A stretch of DNA of 64,000 nt from NCBI GenBank assembly GCA_017302105.1, contig JAFLCS010000003.1, forward strand, positions 186,001 through 250,000. Direction: 5' to 3'. Position 1 is the stretch's first letter. The number at the start of each line of letters is the position of its first letter. The translations under genes and the position numbers were made by a program. Origin of the DNA: Caulobacterales bacterium. GTDB lineage: Bacteria; Pseudomonadota; Alphaproteobacteria; Caulobacterales; Caulobacteraceae. Below, one piece after another: positions 56,860 to 64,000 of the stretch. The notes beneath the pieces were generated by a model. The model had not been told where the DNA came from, made no database searches, and saw only the letters and a list, made by a program, of their open reading frames with translations.

Positions 56860-57243
56860 TCAGGCCGCATCATCATAGCCGGTGCGCGGGCCACGCTCGC
56901 GCTCGCGCTCGCGTTCACGCTCGCGGCGCGCCAGGATCGGGGACAGCTCGAGATCGAGCTCTTCCACACGGATGGTCATGTAACGCAGGACGTCCTCGTT
57001 GATGGACAGCTGGCGTTCCACTTCCTTGACCGCGTCCGCCGGGGCGTCGATGGCCAGCAGGGAATAGTGACCCTTGCGGTTCTTCTTGACACGGTAGGTC
57101 AGGTTGCGAAGACCCCAGTATTCGATCTTGGCGACGGAACCGCCGCGTTCTTCGATCAGGGCCTTGATCTGGTCGTTCAGCGCCTCGGCCTGCTGGGCAG
57201 AGATATCCTGGCGCGAAATGACCACGTGCTCGTAAAGAGCCAT
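56860..57243 (-). CDS. rpsF: 30S ribosomal protein S6
   Basis: 127 residues. [22 protein letters not shown] and [25 protein letters not shown] identify S6. The C-terminal tail holds an alternating Arg-Glu run ([11 protein letters not shown]) before [10 protein letters not shown], encoded by five tandem hexamers (four identical, one variant) at 56895-56924. First gene of the operon; its promoter lies about 150 bases upstream, leaving a long leader. Confidence 0.97.
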   Translation of the reverse strand: MALYEHVVISRQDISAQQAEALNDQIKALIEERGGSVAKIEYWGLRNLTYRVKKNRKGHYSLLAIDAPADAVKEVERQLSINEDVLRYMTIRVEELDLELSPILARRERERERERERGPRTGYDDAA

Positions 57244-57389
57244 GGGCAGGTGCTCCCGATGTGGACGACGGCGACGGATCGCGGCGGAAGACCGCAGGTC
57301 CGACGATGGCTCCCGAGGCGGCGGTCGAGGACGATTTCCTCAACCCATTGATACTCCGCGTCCGGGACCGGCGTCCTGGAAAGGCGGGG

Positions 57390-57418
57390 CGTATAGGGGA
57401 AAAGCGCCGGGCTGGCAA
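57390..57418 (-). promoter_or_regulatory. Promoter of the rpsF-rpsR-rplI operon
   Basis: On the minus strand TTGCCA (57418-57413) and TATACG (57395-57390) are exactly 17 bases apart. Transcription would start near 57383, giving a leader of about 140 bases before rpsF, long enough for the S6:S18 autoregulatory structure known in many bacteria; I could not confirm that structure by eye. Confidence 0.6.
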
Positions 57419-57488
57419 GCCACGCGGCATCGCGCCTCTTGCCGCGCAGGATGGAACACGCAATGTAGGAATTGCAAGGAGAGGTGGT

Positions 57489-58142
57489 ATGCGGTTCTTG
57501 AGTGTGTTCGCGGTAGTTCTGATCAGCCTGCTGGCTTTACCTGTCCATGCTCAGGTGACCGGCGAGGCCACAGCGCGCACCCGCGAACTGGCCACGGCTT
57601 ACGTCGAGCAGTTGGATCTTGAGCGACTCACGGCCGATACTTATGAATCGATGAACGAAGCCATGCCCGAATGGGAGCGCCTCCAACGTGAGATGATGGG
57701 GCCAACCAAGGGGCAAGTGGGTGTTACTCCCATGCCCAGCTTCACACAGGAACTGGATATCGAGGCCATTCGGCCGTTCCTTTCGATCCTTGATCGACTG
57801 CTGATCGAAACCTACGCGCGGGTCTATACGGAGCAACAGCTTGAGGCGATGATCCGTTTCGATTCTTCGCGTGCTGGACAGAGTATTTCGACCCGACGCG
57901 ACGATTTTATCGTCAATCTGTTGACCGTCATGATCGAGCAGATGCCGTCCATCCGGGAAGAGCTCGGGTTTGACATGGAGGCAGACGAGGCCTTGCCGGA
58001 GGAGCCATCGATCGGCCCACCAACCCGGGGTATGCGCCCGGCGGCTCCGATGGGGCCGGGCATCCGTCCCCTTGAAGTCCCGCTAATGCGGCCTGCAGAT
58101 ACTGTTCCGCCACCCCCGATTGTTCAGACCGCGCCCGAATGA
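57489..58142 (+). CDS. Exported DUF2059 domain protein
   Basis: 217 residues from ATG 57489, preceded by AAGGAGAGG. A signal peptide (MRFLSVFAVVLISLLALPVHAQ) leads to a helical domain; LLIETYARVYTEQQLEAMIRFDSSRAGQSI matches the core of DUF2059 (Tyr...Phe/Tyr-T-x-x-E-L...F-x-S-x-x-G). A Pro-rich tail (about 170-217) follows. Function unknown. It is divergent from rpsF and lies 67 bases before fabD, probably outside the fab operon. Confidence 0.8.
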   Translation: MRFLSVFAVVLISLLALPVHAQVTGEATARTRELATAYVEQLDLERLTADTYESMNEAMPEWERLQREMMGPTKGQVGVTPMPSFTQELDIEAIRPFLSILDRLLIETYARVYTEQQLEAMIRFDSSRAGQSISTRRDDFIVNLLTVMIEQMPSIREELGFDMEADEALPEEPSIGPPTRGMRPAAPMGPGIRPLEVPLMRPADTVPPPPIVQTAPE

Positions 58143-58209
58143 CGGCACCTTGCCGACGTCGGTGCGATTGCCTAAGCCTCCTGCGATTCTGTAGTGCGGC
58201 GAGGGTCCG

Positions 58210-59154
58210 ATGAGCTTGGCGTTTCTCTTTCCGGGGCAGGGTAGCCAGGCGGTCGGCATGGGCCAGTCCATGGTCGAGGCCTTTTCGGTCGCGCGCGAGG
58301 TGTTCCAGGAGGTCGATGACGCCCTGGGCCAGAAGCTGTCGGCCTTGATCAAGGACGGCCCGGAAGATCACCTGACACTGACCGAAAACGCCCAACCGGC
58401 CCTGATGGCCGTTTCGGTGGCGGTGGCGCGGGTGCTGGACCGGGATTTCGGCGTCTCGATGGATCGGGCGGCCTGGGCCGCCGGCCATTCCCTGGGACAA
58501 TATTCGGCGCTGTGCGCCGCCGGGGCGATCTCGCTGGCGGATACGGCACGGCTCTTGAAGTTGCGCGGTCAGGCGATGCAGCGGGCCGTGCCGGTAGGCG
58601 AGGGGGCGATGGCGTCCCTGGTCGGGCCCAAGTCCGACCTGGCCCTGGCCGAGGCCGCAGCGGAGGCTGGGTCCGCCGTTGGGGTCTGCGTCGTGGCCAA
58701 TGACAATAATGCGGGCAATATCGTGATTTCCGGGGACAAGGCGGCGGTGGACCGCGCCATCGAGGCCGCCAAGGAACTGGGCGCGCGGGCTATTCCGCTG
58801 AATGTGTCGGCCCCGTTCCACAGCCCGCTGATGCAGCCGGCCGCCGATGAAATGGCTGAGGCCCTGGCCGAAGCGACGATCTCGGCCCCGATCATCCCGA
58901 TCATCGACAATGTCACCGCGCGGCCCGAAAGCGATCCCGAGGCGATCCGCCGGCTGCTGGTCGACCAGGTGACCGGCCGCGTGCGCTGGCGCGAATCGAT
59001 GGAGTGGATGGCGGGGGACGGCGGCGTGACCCGCTTCGCCGAGCTGGGCGCGGGCAAGGTGCTGACCGGTATGGCTAAGCGGATCGCGCCTGAGGCCGAA
59101 GCTTCGGCCCTGAACGGGCCGGAAGAGATCGAAGCGTTCGCGAAGTCCTTGTGA
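58210..59154 (+). CDS. fabD: Malonyl-CoA:ACP transacylase
   Basis: 314 residues. FLFPGQGSQAVGMGQ at the N-terminus, nucleophile S94 in AGHSLGQYSAL, R in LRGQAMQ and H204 in APFHSPLM form the malonyltransferase site. It loads malonyl groups onto ACP for fatty-acid elongation. fabG follows after a 173-base gap that contains an inverted-repeat element, whereas the two are usually closer. Confidence 0.97.
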   Translation: MSLAFLFPGQGSQAVGMGQSMVEAFSVAREVFQEVDDALGQKLSALIKDGPEDHLTLTENAQPALMAVSVAVARVLDRDFGVSMDRAAWAAGHSLGQYSALCAAGAISLADTARLLKLRGQAMQRAVPVGEGAMASLVGPKSDLALAEAAAEAGSAVGVCVVANDNNAGNIVISGDKAAVDRAIEAAKELGARAIPLNVSAPFHSPLMQPAADEMAEALAEATISAPIIPIIDNVTARPESDPEAIRRLLVDQVTGRVRWRESMEWMAGDGGVTRFAELGAGKVLTGMAKRIAPEAEASALNGPEEIEAFAKSL

Positions 59155-59155
59155 T

Positions 59156-59314
59156 CCTTCTCCCCTTGCGGGAGAAGGAGGCAGGTCGTCGACCTGACGG
59201 ATGAGGGGTCGCATCGGCCCGTCCGATCAGCGTCGGCGGTTCAAACCGAGGGGTCTGCGAGACCCCTCATTCGACTCCCATCCGGGGGCCACCTTCTCCC
59301 GCAAGGGGAGAAGG
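59156..59314. repeat. Inverted-repeat element (REP/MITE-like) between fabD and fabG
   Basis: A 23-base sequence at 59156-59178 reappears exactly as its reverse complement at 59292-59314. Each end is itself a nine-pair hairpin (CCTTCTCCC / GGGAGAAGG). Inside, GATGAGGGGTC (around 59201) and GACCCCTCATTC-like sequence (around 59262) form a second inverted pair, so the whole element can fold into one long structure. It has no coding capacity and starts one base after the fabD stop; its right end lies just before the fabG ribosome binding site. The element type looks like dispersed intergenic repeats of this order; copy number cannot be seen here. Confidence 0.8.
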
Positions 59315-59327
59315 ATAAGGAGGCTGA

Positions 59328-60068
59328 ATGTTCAATCTTGAAGGCAAGACTGCGCTGGTGACCGGCGCGACGGGCGGTATCGGCGGGGCCGTGGCACGTG
59401 CCCTGCACGCCCAGGGTGCCACCGTGATTCTGTCGGGCACGCGCGAGGCGGTGTTGAACGATCTGGCCGCTGAGCTGGGTGGGCGGGCCTTTGCGGCGGC
59501 GGCCAATCTGTCGGACGCCGAATCGGTCGACGGTCTGGTCGGGCGCGCCGAAGAAGTCGCCGGGGCCGGACTGGATATTCTGGTGGCCAACGCCGGCATT
59601 ACCAAGGACGGCCTGTTGATGCGGATGAAGGACGAAGACTTCGCCGACGTCATCCGCATCAACCTGGAAAGCTATTTCCGGCTCAGCCGCGCGGCCATGC
59701 GCGGCATGATGAAGCGCCGGGCGGGCCGGATCATCGGCGTGACCTCGGTGGTCGGCGTGACCGGCAATCCGGGCCAGACCAACTATGCCGCCTCAAAGGC
59801 CGGAATGATTGGCTTTTCCAAGTCGCTGGCCCAGGAAGTGGCCAGCCGTGGCATCACGGTGAACTGTATCGCGCCGGGCTTCATCGCCAGCCCAATGACC
59901 GACGTGCTGAACGACCAGCAGAAGGAGGCCATCCTGGGTTCGATTCCAGCCGGCCGTCTGGGTTCGGGCGACGAAATTGCGGCGGCCGCCTGTTACCTGG
60001 CTTCGGATGAAGCGGCTTATGTCACTGGCCAGACCCTGCACGTCAACGGCGGTATGGCGATGATCTAG
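59328..60068 (+). CDS. fabG: 3-oxoacyl-ACP reductase
   Basis: 246-residue short-chain dehydrogenase. ALVTGATGGIGGAVARAL binds NADPH; the catalytic Ser140 (GVTSVVG), Tyr153 and Lys157 (NYAASKAG) are intact, as is NVNAGITKDG-type NAG (VANAGITKDGLLMRM). It reduces 3-oxoacyl-ACP in fatty-acid elongation. AAGGAGG sits five bases before the ATG, right after the inverted-repeat element. Confidence 0.97.
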   Translation: MFNLEGKTALVTGATGGIGGAVARALHAQGATVILSGTREAVLNDLAAELGGRAFAAAANLSDAESVDGLVGRAEEVAGAGLDILVANAGITKDGLLMRMKDEDFADVIRINLESYFRLSRAAMRGMMKRRAGRIIGVTSVVGVTGNPGQTNYAASKAGMIGFSKSLAQEVASRGITVNCIAPGFIASPMTDVLNDQQKEAILGSIPAGRLGSGDEIAAAACYLASDEAAYVTGQTLHVNGGMAMI

Positions 60069-60130
60069 GCCTTCCCTGGCGGGAGGACTGTGCTAAAGCG
60101 CGCCGTCCGGCCCCGGCCCCACCTTATGAC

Positions 60131-60159
60131 TTGCGAAAGCGGCGAGGTGGGCCTAGGGC
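60131..60159 (+). promoter_or_regulatory. Possible acpP promoter
   Basis: TTGCGA (60131-60136) and TAGGGC (60154-60159) are 17 bases apart, about 50 bases before the acpP ATG. The -10 is poor. ACP is usually expressed far above its neighbours, so a separate promoter is expected. Confidence 0.3.
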
Positions 60160-60207
60160 AGGATTGAGTTAAACGCCGCCCTGGCGGCAGCAGACAGAGA
60201 GACACCC

Positions 60208-60444
60208 ATGTCCGATATCCTCGAGCGCGTCCGCAAGATCGTCATCGAGCACCTTGACGCCGACCCGGACAAGGTCACCGAGAAAGCCTCCTTCATCGAC
60301 GACCTCGGTGCCGACTCGCTCGACAACGTCGAGCTGGTCATGGCCTTTGAAGAAGAGTTCGACATCGAGATCCCGGACGACGCCGCCGAGCACATCCAGA
60401 CCGTCGGCGACGCAGTGAAGTTCATCTCGGAGAAGTCGGCCTAA
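60208..60444 (+). CDS. acpP: Acyl carrier protein
   Basis: 78 residues, strongly acidic. S37 in [18 protein letters not shown] is the 4'-phosphopantetheine attachment site. It carries acyl chains for the surrounding Fab enzymes. A terminator follows 26 bases after the stop, which with the fabF gap indicates a largely separate abundant transcript. Confidence 0.98.
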   Translation: MSDILERVRKIVIEHLDADPDKVTEKASFIDDLGADSLDNVELVMAFEEEFDIEIPDDAAEHIQTVGDAVKFISEKSA

Positions 60445-60470
60445 GGCTGACAGATCGAGCGAATATTCTG

Positions 60471-60508
60471 ACGACCGTCCGGAGTAATCCGGGCGGTCGT
60501 TTTCGTTT
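60471..60508 (+). terminator. Intrinsic terminator of acpP
   Basis: ACGACCGTCCGGA (60471-60483) pairs with TCCGGGCGGTCGT (60488-60500) with one G-U pair and a GTAA loop, followed by TTTCGTTT. Confidence 0.88.
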
Positions 60509-60582
60509 GTCGTCAAGGCCTAGTCGCGCGGGCCGGCGGACTTTATGTTCGGGCCTGAGATTCAACCAAGACAGGAGCCGCC

Positions 60583-61863
60583 ATGCGCCGCGTTGTCGTT
60601 ACGGGCATCGGATTGCTGACCCCGCTGGGCTGGGGTCGCGAAATCACCTGGAAGCGAATCCTTGCGGGGCAGTCCGGTATCGGACAGATCACCTGTTTCG
60701 ACCCGGAGGGATTCGGCTGCACAATCGCCGGCGAGATCCCAGCTGTTGACGGGCGTGGCGGCGGCGGTCCCGATGTCGAGGGGTCGTTCGACCCGGATAA
60801 GGTGATGTCCTCCAAGGATCGCAAGCGGGTCGATGACTTCATCGTCTATGCCGCCGCCGCCGCTGATGAAGCGCTGGAGGACGCCGGCTGGCACCCTGAA
60901 AGCGAAGAAGACAAGGAACGGACAGGTGTGATGATCGGGTCCGGCATTGGCGGCCTCGGTCCGGTGGCGGATACGGCCATCAAGCTGAAGGAAGAGGGGC
61001 CGCGCCGGATCAGCCCCTTCTTCATTCCGTCCGCGCTCATCAATCTGGCCAGCGGTCAGGTGTCGATCCGCCATGGCCTGAAAGGCCCGAACCACGCCGT
61101 GGTCACGGCCTGCGCGACCGGCGCTCATGCCATTGGTGATGCCGCACGCCTGATCGCCTATGGCGACGCCGATGTCATGGTCGCTGGCGGGGCCGAAAGC
61201 TCCGTCGTGCCAATCGGTGTGGCCGGCTTCGTCGCCTGCCGGGCGCTGTGCACCAGCTACAATGAGACGCCCGAGAAGGCCTCGCGCCCCTATGACAAGG
61301 CGCGAGATGGCTTTGTCATGGGTGAGGGGGCCGGCATCCTGGTCCTGGAAGAGTACGAACACGCCAAGGCGCGTGGAGCCAGGATCTACGCCGAGGTGGC
61401 GGGCTATGGGCTGTCGGGAGACGCCTATCACATCACCGCGCCGTCTGAAGACGGTGACGGTGGATTGAGGGCTATGAAGGCGGCGCTGAGAAATGCCGGC
61501 CTGGAGGCGTCCGACATCGACTACGTCAATGCGCATGGCACCTCGACGATGGCCGACGGTATCGAACTGAGGGCGGTGGAGCGGCTCCTCGGTGATCACG
61601 CGTCCAGCGTCGCCATGTCCTCGACCAAGTCGATGACGGGGCATTTGCTGGGCGCCGCTGGCGCGATCGAGGCGGCGTTCAGCGTGCTGGCGATCCGCGA
61701 TCAGGTGGCCCCGCCGACGATCAATCTGGATGACCCGGCGTTCGAGACACCGCTTGACCTGTGTGCCAATGCGGCCAAACCGATGGCGATTGAGGTGGCG
61801 ATGTCGAACTCCTTCGGGTTCGGTGGCACGAACGCCGCCGTCATCTTCAAGAAGGTCGCATGA
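60583..61863 (+). CDS. fabF: 3-oxoacyl-ACP synthase II
   Basis: 426-residue condensing enzyme. Catalytic C177 in VVTACATGAHAIG, H318 in NAHGTSTMADG and H354 in KSMTGHLLGAAGAIE form the Cys-His-His triad of FabF/KAS II. It elongates acyl-ACP with malonyl-ACP. About 10-15 residues longer than E. coli FabF, due to a Gly/Asp-rich loop (DGRGGGGPDVEGSFD, about 48-62). Its stop overlaps mltG by four bases. Confidence 0.97.
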   Translation: MRRVVVTGIGLLTPLGWGREITWKRILAGQSGIGQITCFDPEGFGCTIAGEIPAVDGRGGGGPDVEGSFDPDKVMSSKDRKRVDDFIVYAAAAADEALEDAGWHPESEEDKERTGVMIGSGIGGLGPVADTAIKLKEEGPRRISPFFIPSALINLASGQVSIRHGLKGPNHAVVTACATGAHAIGDAARLIAYGDADVMVAGGAESSVVPIGVAGFVACRALCTSYNETPEKASRPYDKARDGFVMGEGAGILVLEEYEHAKARGARIYAEVAGYGLSGDAYHITAPSEDGDGGLRAMKAALRNAGLEASDIDYVNAHGTSTMADGIELRAVERLLGDHASSVAMSSTKSMTGHLLGAAGAIEAAFSVLAIRDQVAPPTINLDDPAFETPLDLCANAAKPMAIEVAMSNSFGFGGTNAAVIFKKVA

Positions 61864-62924
61864 GCGGATCAGCATTCAAGGCTGGGGTCCTCAGTGCCCT
61901 GGCAACGGCGGCCCTGATCTTCATCGCGGCCCTGGCCTGGGCGTTTGCCAGCTATAACGCTGACGGTCCGGTCGCCCGCAGCGGCGACGAGACCGTCGTC
62001 GTCCTGAGATCCGGGGCCGGGGTCGCTGAGATCGCCGGCGTTCTGGCTGAGGCGGGCGTCATTCGGTCGCCGACGGGTTTCCGAATCGCGGCGCAACTGA
62101 CCGGCGCGGATCGCGATCTACGGGCCGGGGAGTACCGGATAGAGAGCCAGGCTTCTCTGGCCGAAGTGATCCAGACGCTGCGAACCGGCGATGTCGCCCG
62201 ACACTTTGTAACGATCCCCGAAGGCTGGTCCGTGGCCCAGGCCATCGACATCCTCAATGCTGAAGATGTTTTGACCGGAGAAATTACCGAGATTCCCGCC
62301 GAAGGGTCCCTGATGCCGGACACCTACGAGGTGATGCGCGGTGAGAGCCGTCAGTCGGTGATCGACCGGATGCAGGCGGCCCAGACGGCCTTGATCGAGG
62401 AGTTGTGGCCGACGCGGGCCGAGGGCCTGCCGTTCTCGACACCGGAGCAGGCCGTCATCCTGGCCTCGATTGTCGAGAAGGAAACCGGCGTTGCCGCCGA
62501 GCGGCCTCGTGTGGCGGCGGTCTTCGTCAATCGGCTACGGCTGGGGATGCGGCTGGAGAGCGACCCGACCATCATCTACGGCATTACCCAAGGCCGACCG
62601 CTAGGCCGGGGACTGAGGCGTTCCGAGATCGACCGCCACACCGACTGGAACACCTATCAGATTGCCGGTCTTCCGCCGACGCCGATCGCCAATCCGGGGC
62701 GCCCGGCGATTGAGGCAGTGCTGAATCCGCCGACGACGCGCGATTTGTTCTTTGTGGCGGACGGCTCTGGCGGGCACGCCTTTGCCGAGACCTATCACCA
62801 GCATCTTCAGAACGTCGCGCGCTGGCGGGCCCTTGAGCAGGAACAGGGGGCTGCCGCTGCTCCAGCTATCGCGCCACCGGCCGGAGGCACGCCGGCTGCG
62901 CCAGAGACCCCGACCCCGCCATGA
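61860..62924 (+). CDS. mltG: Endolytic murein transglycosylase MltG
   Basis: 354 residues. An N-terminal membrane helix (about 8-30), a LysM-like region (VVLRSGAGVAEIAGVLAEAGVI), and the YceG catalytic domain with the conserved Glu in VILASIVEKETG, followed by VFVNRLRLGMRLESDPTIIYG and NTYQIAGLPPTPIANPG. It cleaves nascent glycan strands and is thought to end their polymerisation. A Pro/Ala-rich tail follows. Overlaps fabF and yicC by four bases each. Confidence 0.95.
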   Translation: MSGSAFKAGVLSALATAALIFIAALAWAFASYNADGPVARSGDETVVVLRSGAGVAEIAGVLAEAGVIRSPTGFRIAAQLTGADRDLRAGEYRIESQASLAEVIQTLRTGDVARHFVTIPEGWSVAQAIDILNAEDVLTGEITEIPAEGSLMPDTYEVMRGESRQSVIDRMQAAQTALIEELWPTRAEGLPFSTPEQAVILASIVEKETGVAAERPRVAAVFVNRLRLGMRLESDPTIIYGITQGRPLGRGLRRSEIDRHTDWNTYQIAGLPPTPIANPGRPAIEAVLNPPTTRDLFFVADGSGGHAFAETYHQHLQNVARWRALEQEQGAAAAPAIAPPAGGTPAAPETPTPP

Positions 62925-63802
62925 GCGATGTGATTTCGGGCATGACCGGCTTCGGTCGTTGCGAGGGGGCTCTGGATGACTGGGCCTGGACGATCGAGGC
63001 ACGCTCGGTGAACGGCCGATCGCTCGATGTGAAACTCAAGACACCGCCTGGGCTGGACGGGCTGGACCGCGAGGGCAGGGAAGCCGCACAGGCCAGGTTT
63101 CAGCGCGGCCAGGTGGGGATCACCGTTCAGGCCCGCCGTAGCGAGCGCGCTGTCGCGATCCGGATCAACCCCGCGGTGCTCTCAGCCTATCGTGAGATCG
63201 TGAACGAACTGGTGAGCACCGGGGTCACGCCCCCGACGGCGGATGGGCTGTTAAGTCTGAGAGGCGTGATCGAGGCCGGTGAGGTAGAGGAAGGTGACCT
63301 CAGCTCGGTGAACACCGCCATCGTTCGGGATGTCGCCAGGGCGCTCGATGATCTGAAAGCGGCTCGGCGAGACGAGGGCGCGCGTCTGACGCCGCTCATT
63401 CAGGGTTTTCTGGACCGCATCGCTGACCTGACCGAACAGGCCCGCCAGGAAGCCGATGCTCAGACCCAGGCCATTCGAGAGCGTTTCACCAATCGCGTCG
63501 AAGACCTCACCGACGGGGCCGCCGGCCTGGAGGACCGCATCTTCCAGGAGGCCGCCATGATGGCAGCGCGGGCCGACGTCCGCGAGGAGCTGGACCGGCT
63601 GGATGCCCATACCGCCTCGGCCCGGGCGCTCGTAGCGGAAGGCGGTGCGGTCGGACGCAGACTGGATTTCCTGTCCCAGGAGTTCATGCGCGAAGCCAAC
63701 ACTCTCTGTTCAAAAGCGGCCACCCTTGCCTTGACCTCCGCCGGGCTGGACCTCAAAGCCACCATCGAGCAACTCAGGGAGCAGGTGCAGAATGTCGAGT
63801 GA
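62921..63802 (+). CDS. yicC: YicC family endoribonuclease-like protein
   Basis: 293 residues. MTGFGRCEG near the N-terminus, [16 protein letters not shown], and the C-terminal [22 protein letters not shown] are the YicC (DUF1732-type) signatures. E. coli YicC has been linked to RNA turnover. The usual partner gmk overlaps its end by 11 bases. Confidence 0.93.
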   Translation: MSDVISGMTGFGRCEGALDDWAWTIEARSVNGRSLDVKLKTPPGLDGLDREGREAAQARFQRGQVGITVQARRSERAVAIRINPAVLSAYREIVNELVSTGVTPPTADGLLSLRGVIEAGEVEEGDLSSVNTAIVRDVARALDDLKAARRDEGARLTPLIQGFLDRIADLTEQARQEADAQTQAIRERFTNRVEDLTDGAAGLEDRIFQEAAMMAARADVREELDRLDAHTASARALVAEGGAVGRRLDFLSQEFMREANTLCSKAATLALTSAGLDLKATIEQLREQVQNVE

Positions 63803-64000
63803 CGGCCAGGTACATCCGTCGCCCCGCCGGGGACTGTTGTTGATGGTGGTGGCACCGTCGGGTGTCGGCAAGACCAGCCTGACGCGACGCCTGATCGCCG
63901 ACCATCCGGACCTGCATCTGTCGCTGTCCTATACAACGCGCGAGCCACGGCCCGGGGAACACGACGCCCGCGACTATCATTTCGTTGATCGCTCAACTTT
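63792..64000 (+). CDS. gmk: Guanylate kinase, 5' part (continues beyond window)
   Basis: First 69 complete codons of guanylate kinase, which phosphorylates GMP to GDP. The P-loop [17 protein letters not shown] and the GMP-binding start [14 protein letters not shown], then DARDYHFVD, are diagnostic. The ATG lies inside the yicC end (11-base overlap). The frame stays open to base 64000. Confidence 0.94.
   Translation, partial: MSSDGQVHPSPRRGLLLMVVAPSGVGKTSLTRRLIADHPDLHLSLSYTTREPRPGEHDARDYHFVDRST

Noticed and set aside
60562-61875. 437-codon antisense frame under fabF
   Set aside because: Shadow of fabF, which has its full catalytic triad.

Overview
The window is a high-GC, gene-dense chromosomal segment from an alphaproteobacterium, most likely Caulobacterales (Brevundimonas/Caulobacter type). 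The reasons are the alphaproteobacterial gene blocks (rnj-mce-DUF1467-proS-lolC-lolD; SPOR-nagZ-scpA-scpB-tatA-tatB-tatC; rpsF-rpsR-rplI; fabD-fabG-acpP-fabF-mltG-yicC-gmk), a short ProRS, a TonB receptor, many ATGA/GTGA start-stop overlaps, and a 29-codon SOS-controlled membrane peptide next to dnaE that matches the Caulobacter division inhibitor SidA. No IS element, phage, tRNA, rRNA or CRISPR array was found. Genus assignment is inference.

Layout. 1-7210: 3' end of RNase J, a secreted trypsin-like protease with three four-Cys repeats, methylmalonyl-CoA epimerase, small lipoproteins, proS and the Lol lipoprotein exporter. 7213-18266: ErpA-type Fe-S carrier, dGTPase-like HD protein, SPOR protein, nagZ, scpA-scpB, a DUF6624 protein, an M13 metallopeptidase with a Tat-lipoprotein-like signal, tatABC, an M28 peptidase and a lipoprotein. 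18333-24174: tandem LexA-type boxes, sidA, dnaE, a GFA protein, an SDR-DoxX fusion and DUF2269. 24171-33702: a secreted deoxyribosyltransferase-like protein, a DMT exporter, sodC plus a redoxin/2OG-Fe oxygenase fusion, gyrA, a class IV aminotransferase, coaD, two tandem exported cyclophilins and a GNAT. 33711-42136: glnB-glnA, clpX, a HAD phosphatase, an NfeD/SPFH pair, a VTT protein and nhaA. 42322-55962: TonB receptor, two acyl-activating enzymes, small conserved proteins, transporters, an ABC exporter and DoxX. 55991-64000: ribosomal protein operon, DUF2059 protein, fatty-acid synthesis operon containing an inverted-repeat element, mltG, yicC and the start of gmk.

Most genes are housekeeping: DNA replication and topology (dnaE, gyrA, scpAB), envelope biogenesis (lol, tat, nagZ, mltG, SPOR), fatty acid and nitrogen metabolism. 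The strongest non-routine signal is the sidA locus at 18333-18481: a peptide gene with a strong ribosome binding site and two LexA-like sites across its promoter, directly upstream of the replicative polymerase with no obvious terminator between them. Other points of interest are a Cys-repeat protease, an exported PF15891-type enzyme, a glnB-glnA intergenic terminator, an inverted-repeat element inside the fab operon, and a palindrome cluster between two divergent transporter genes.
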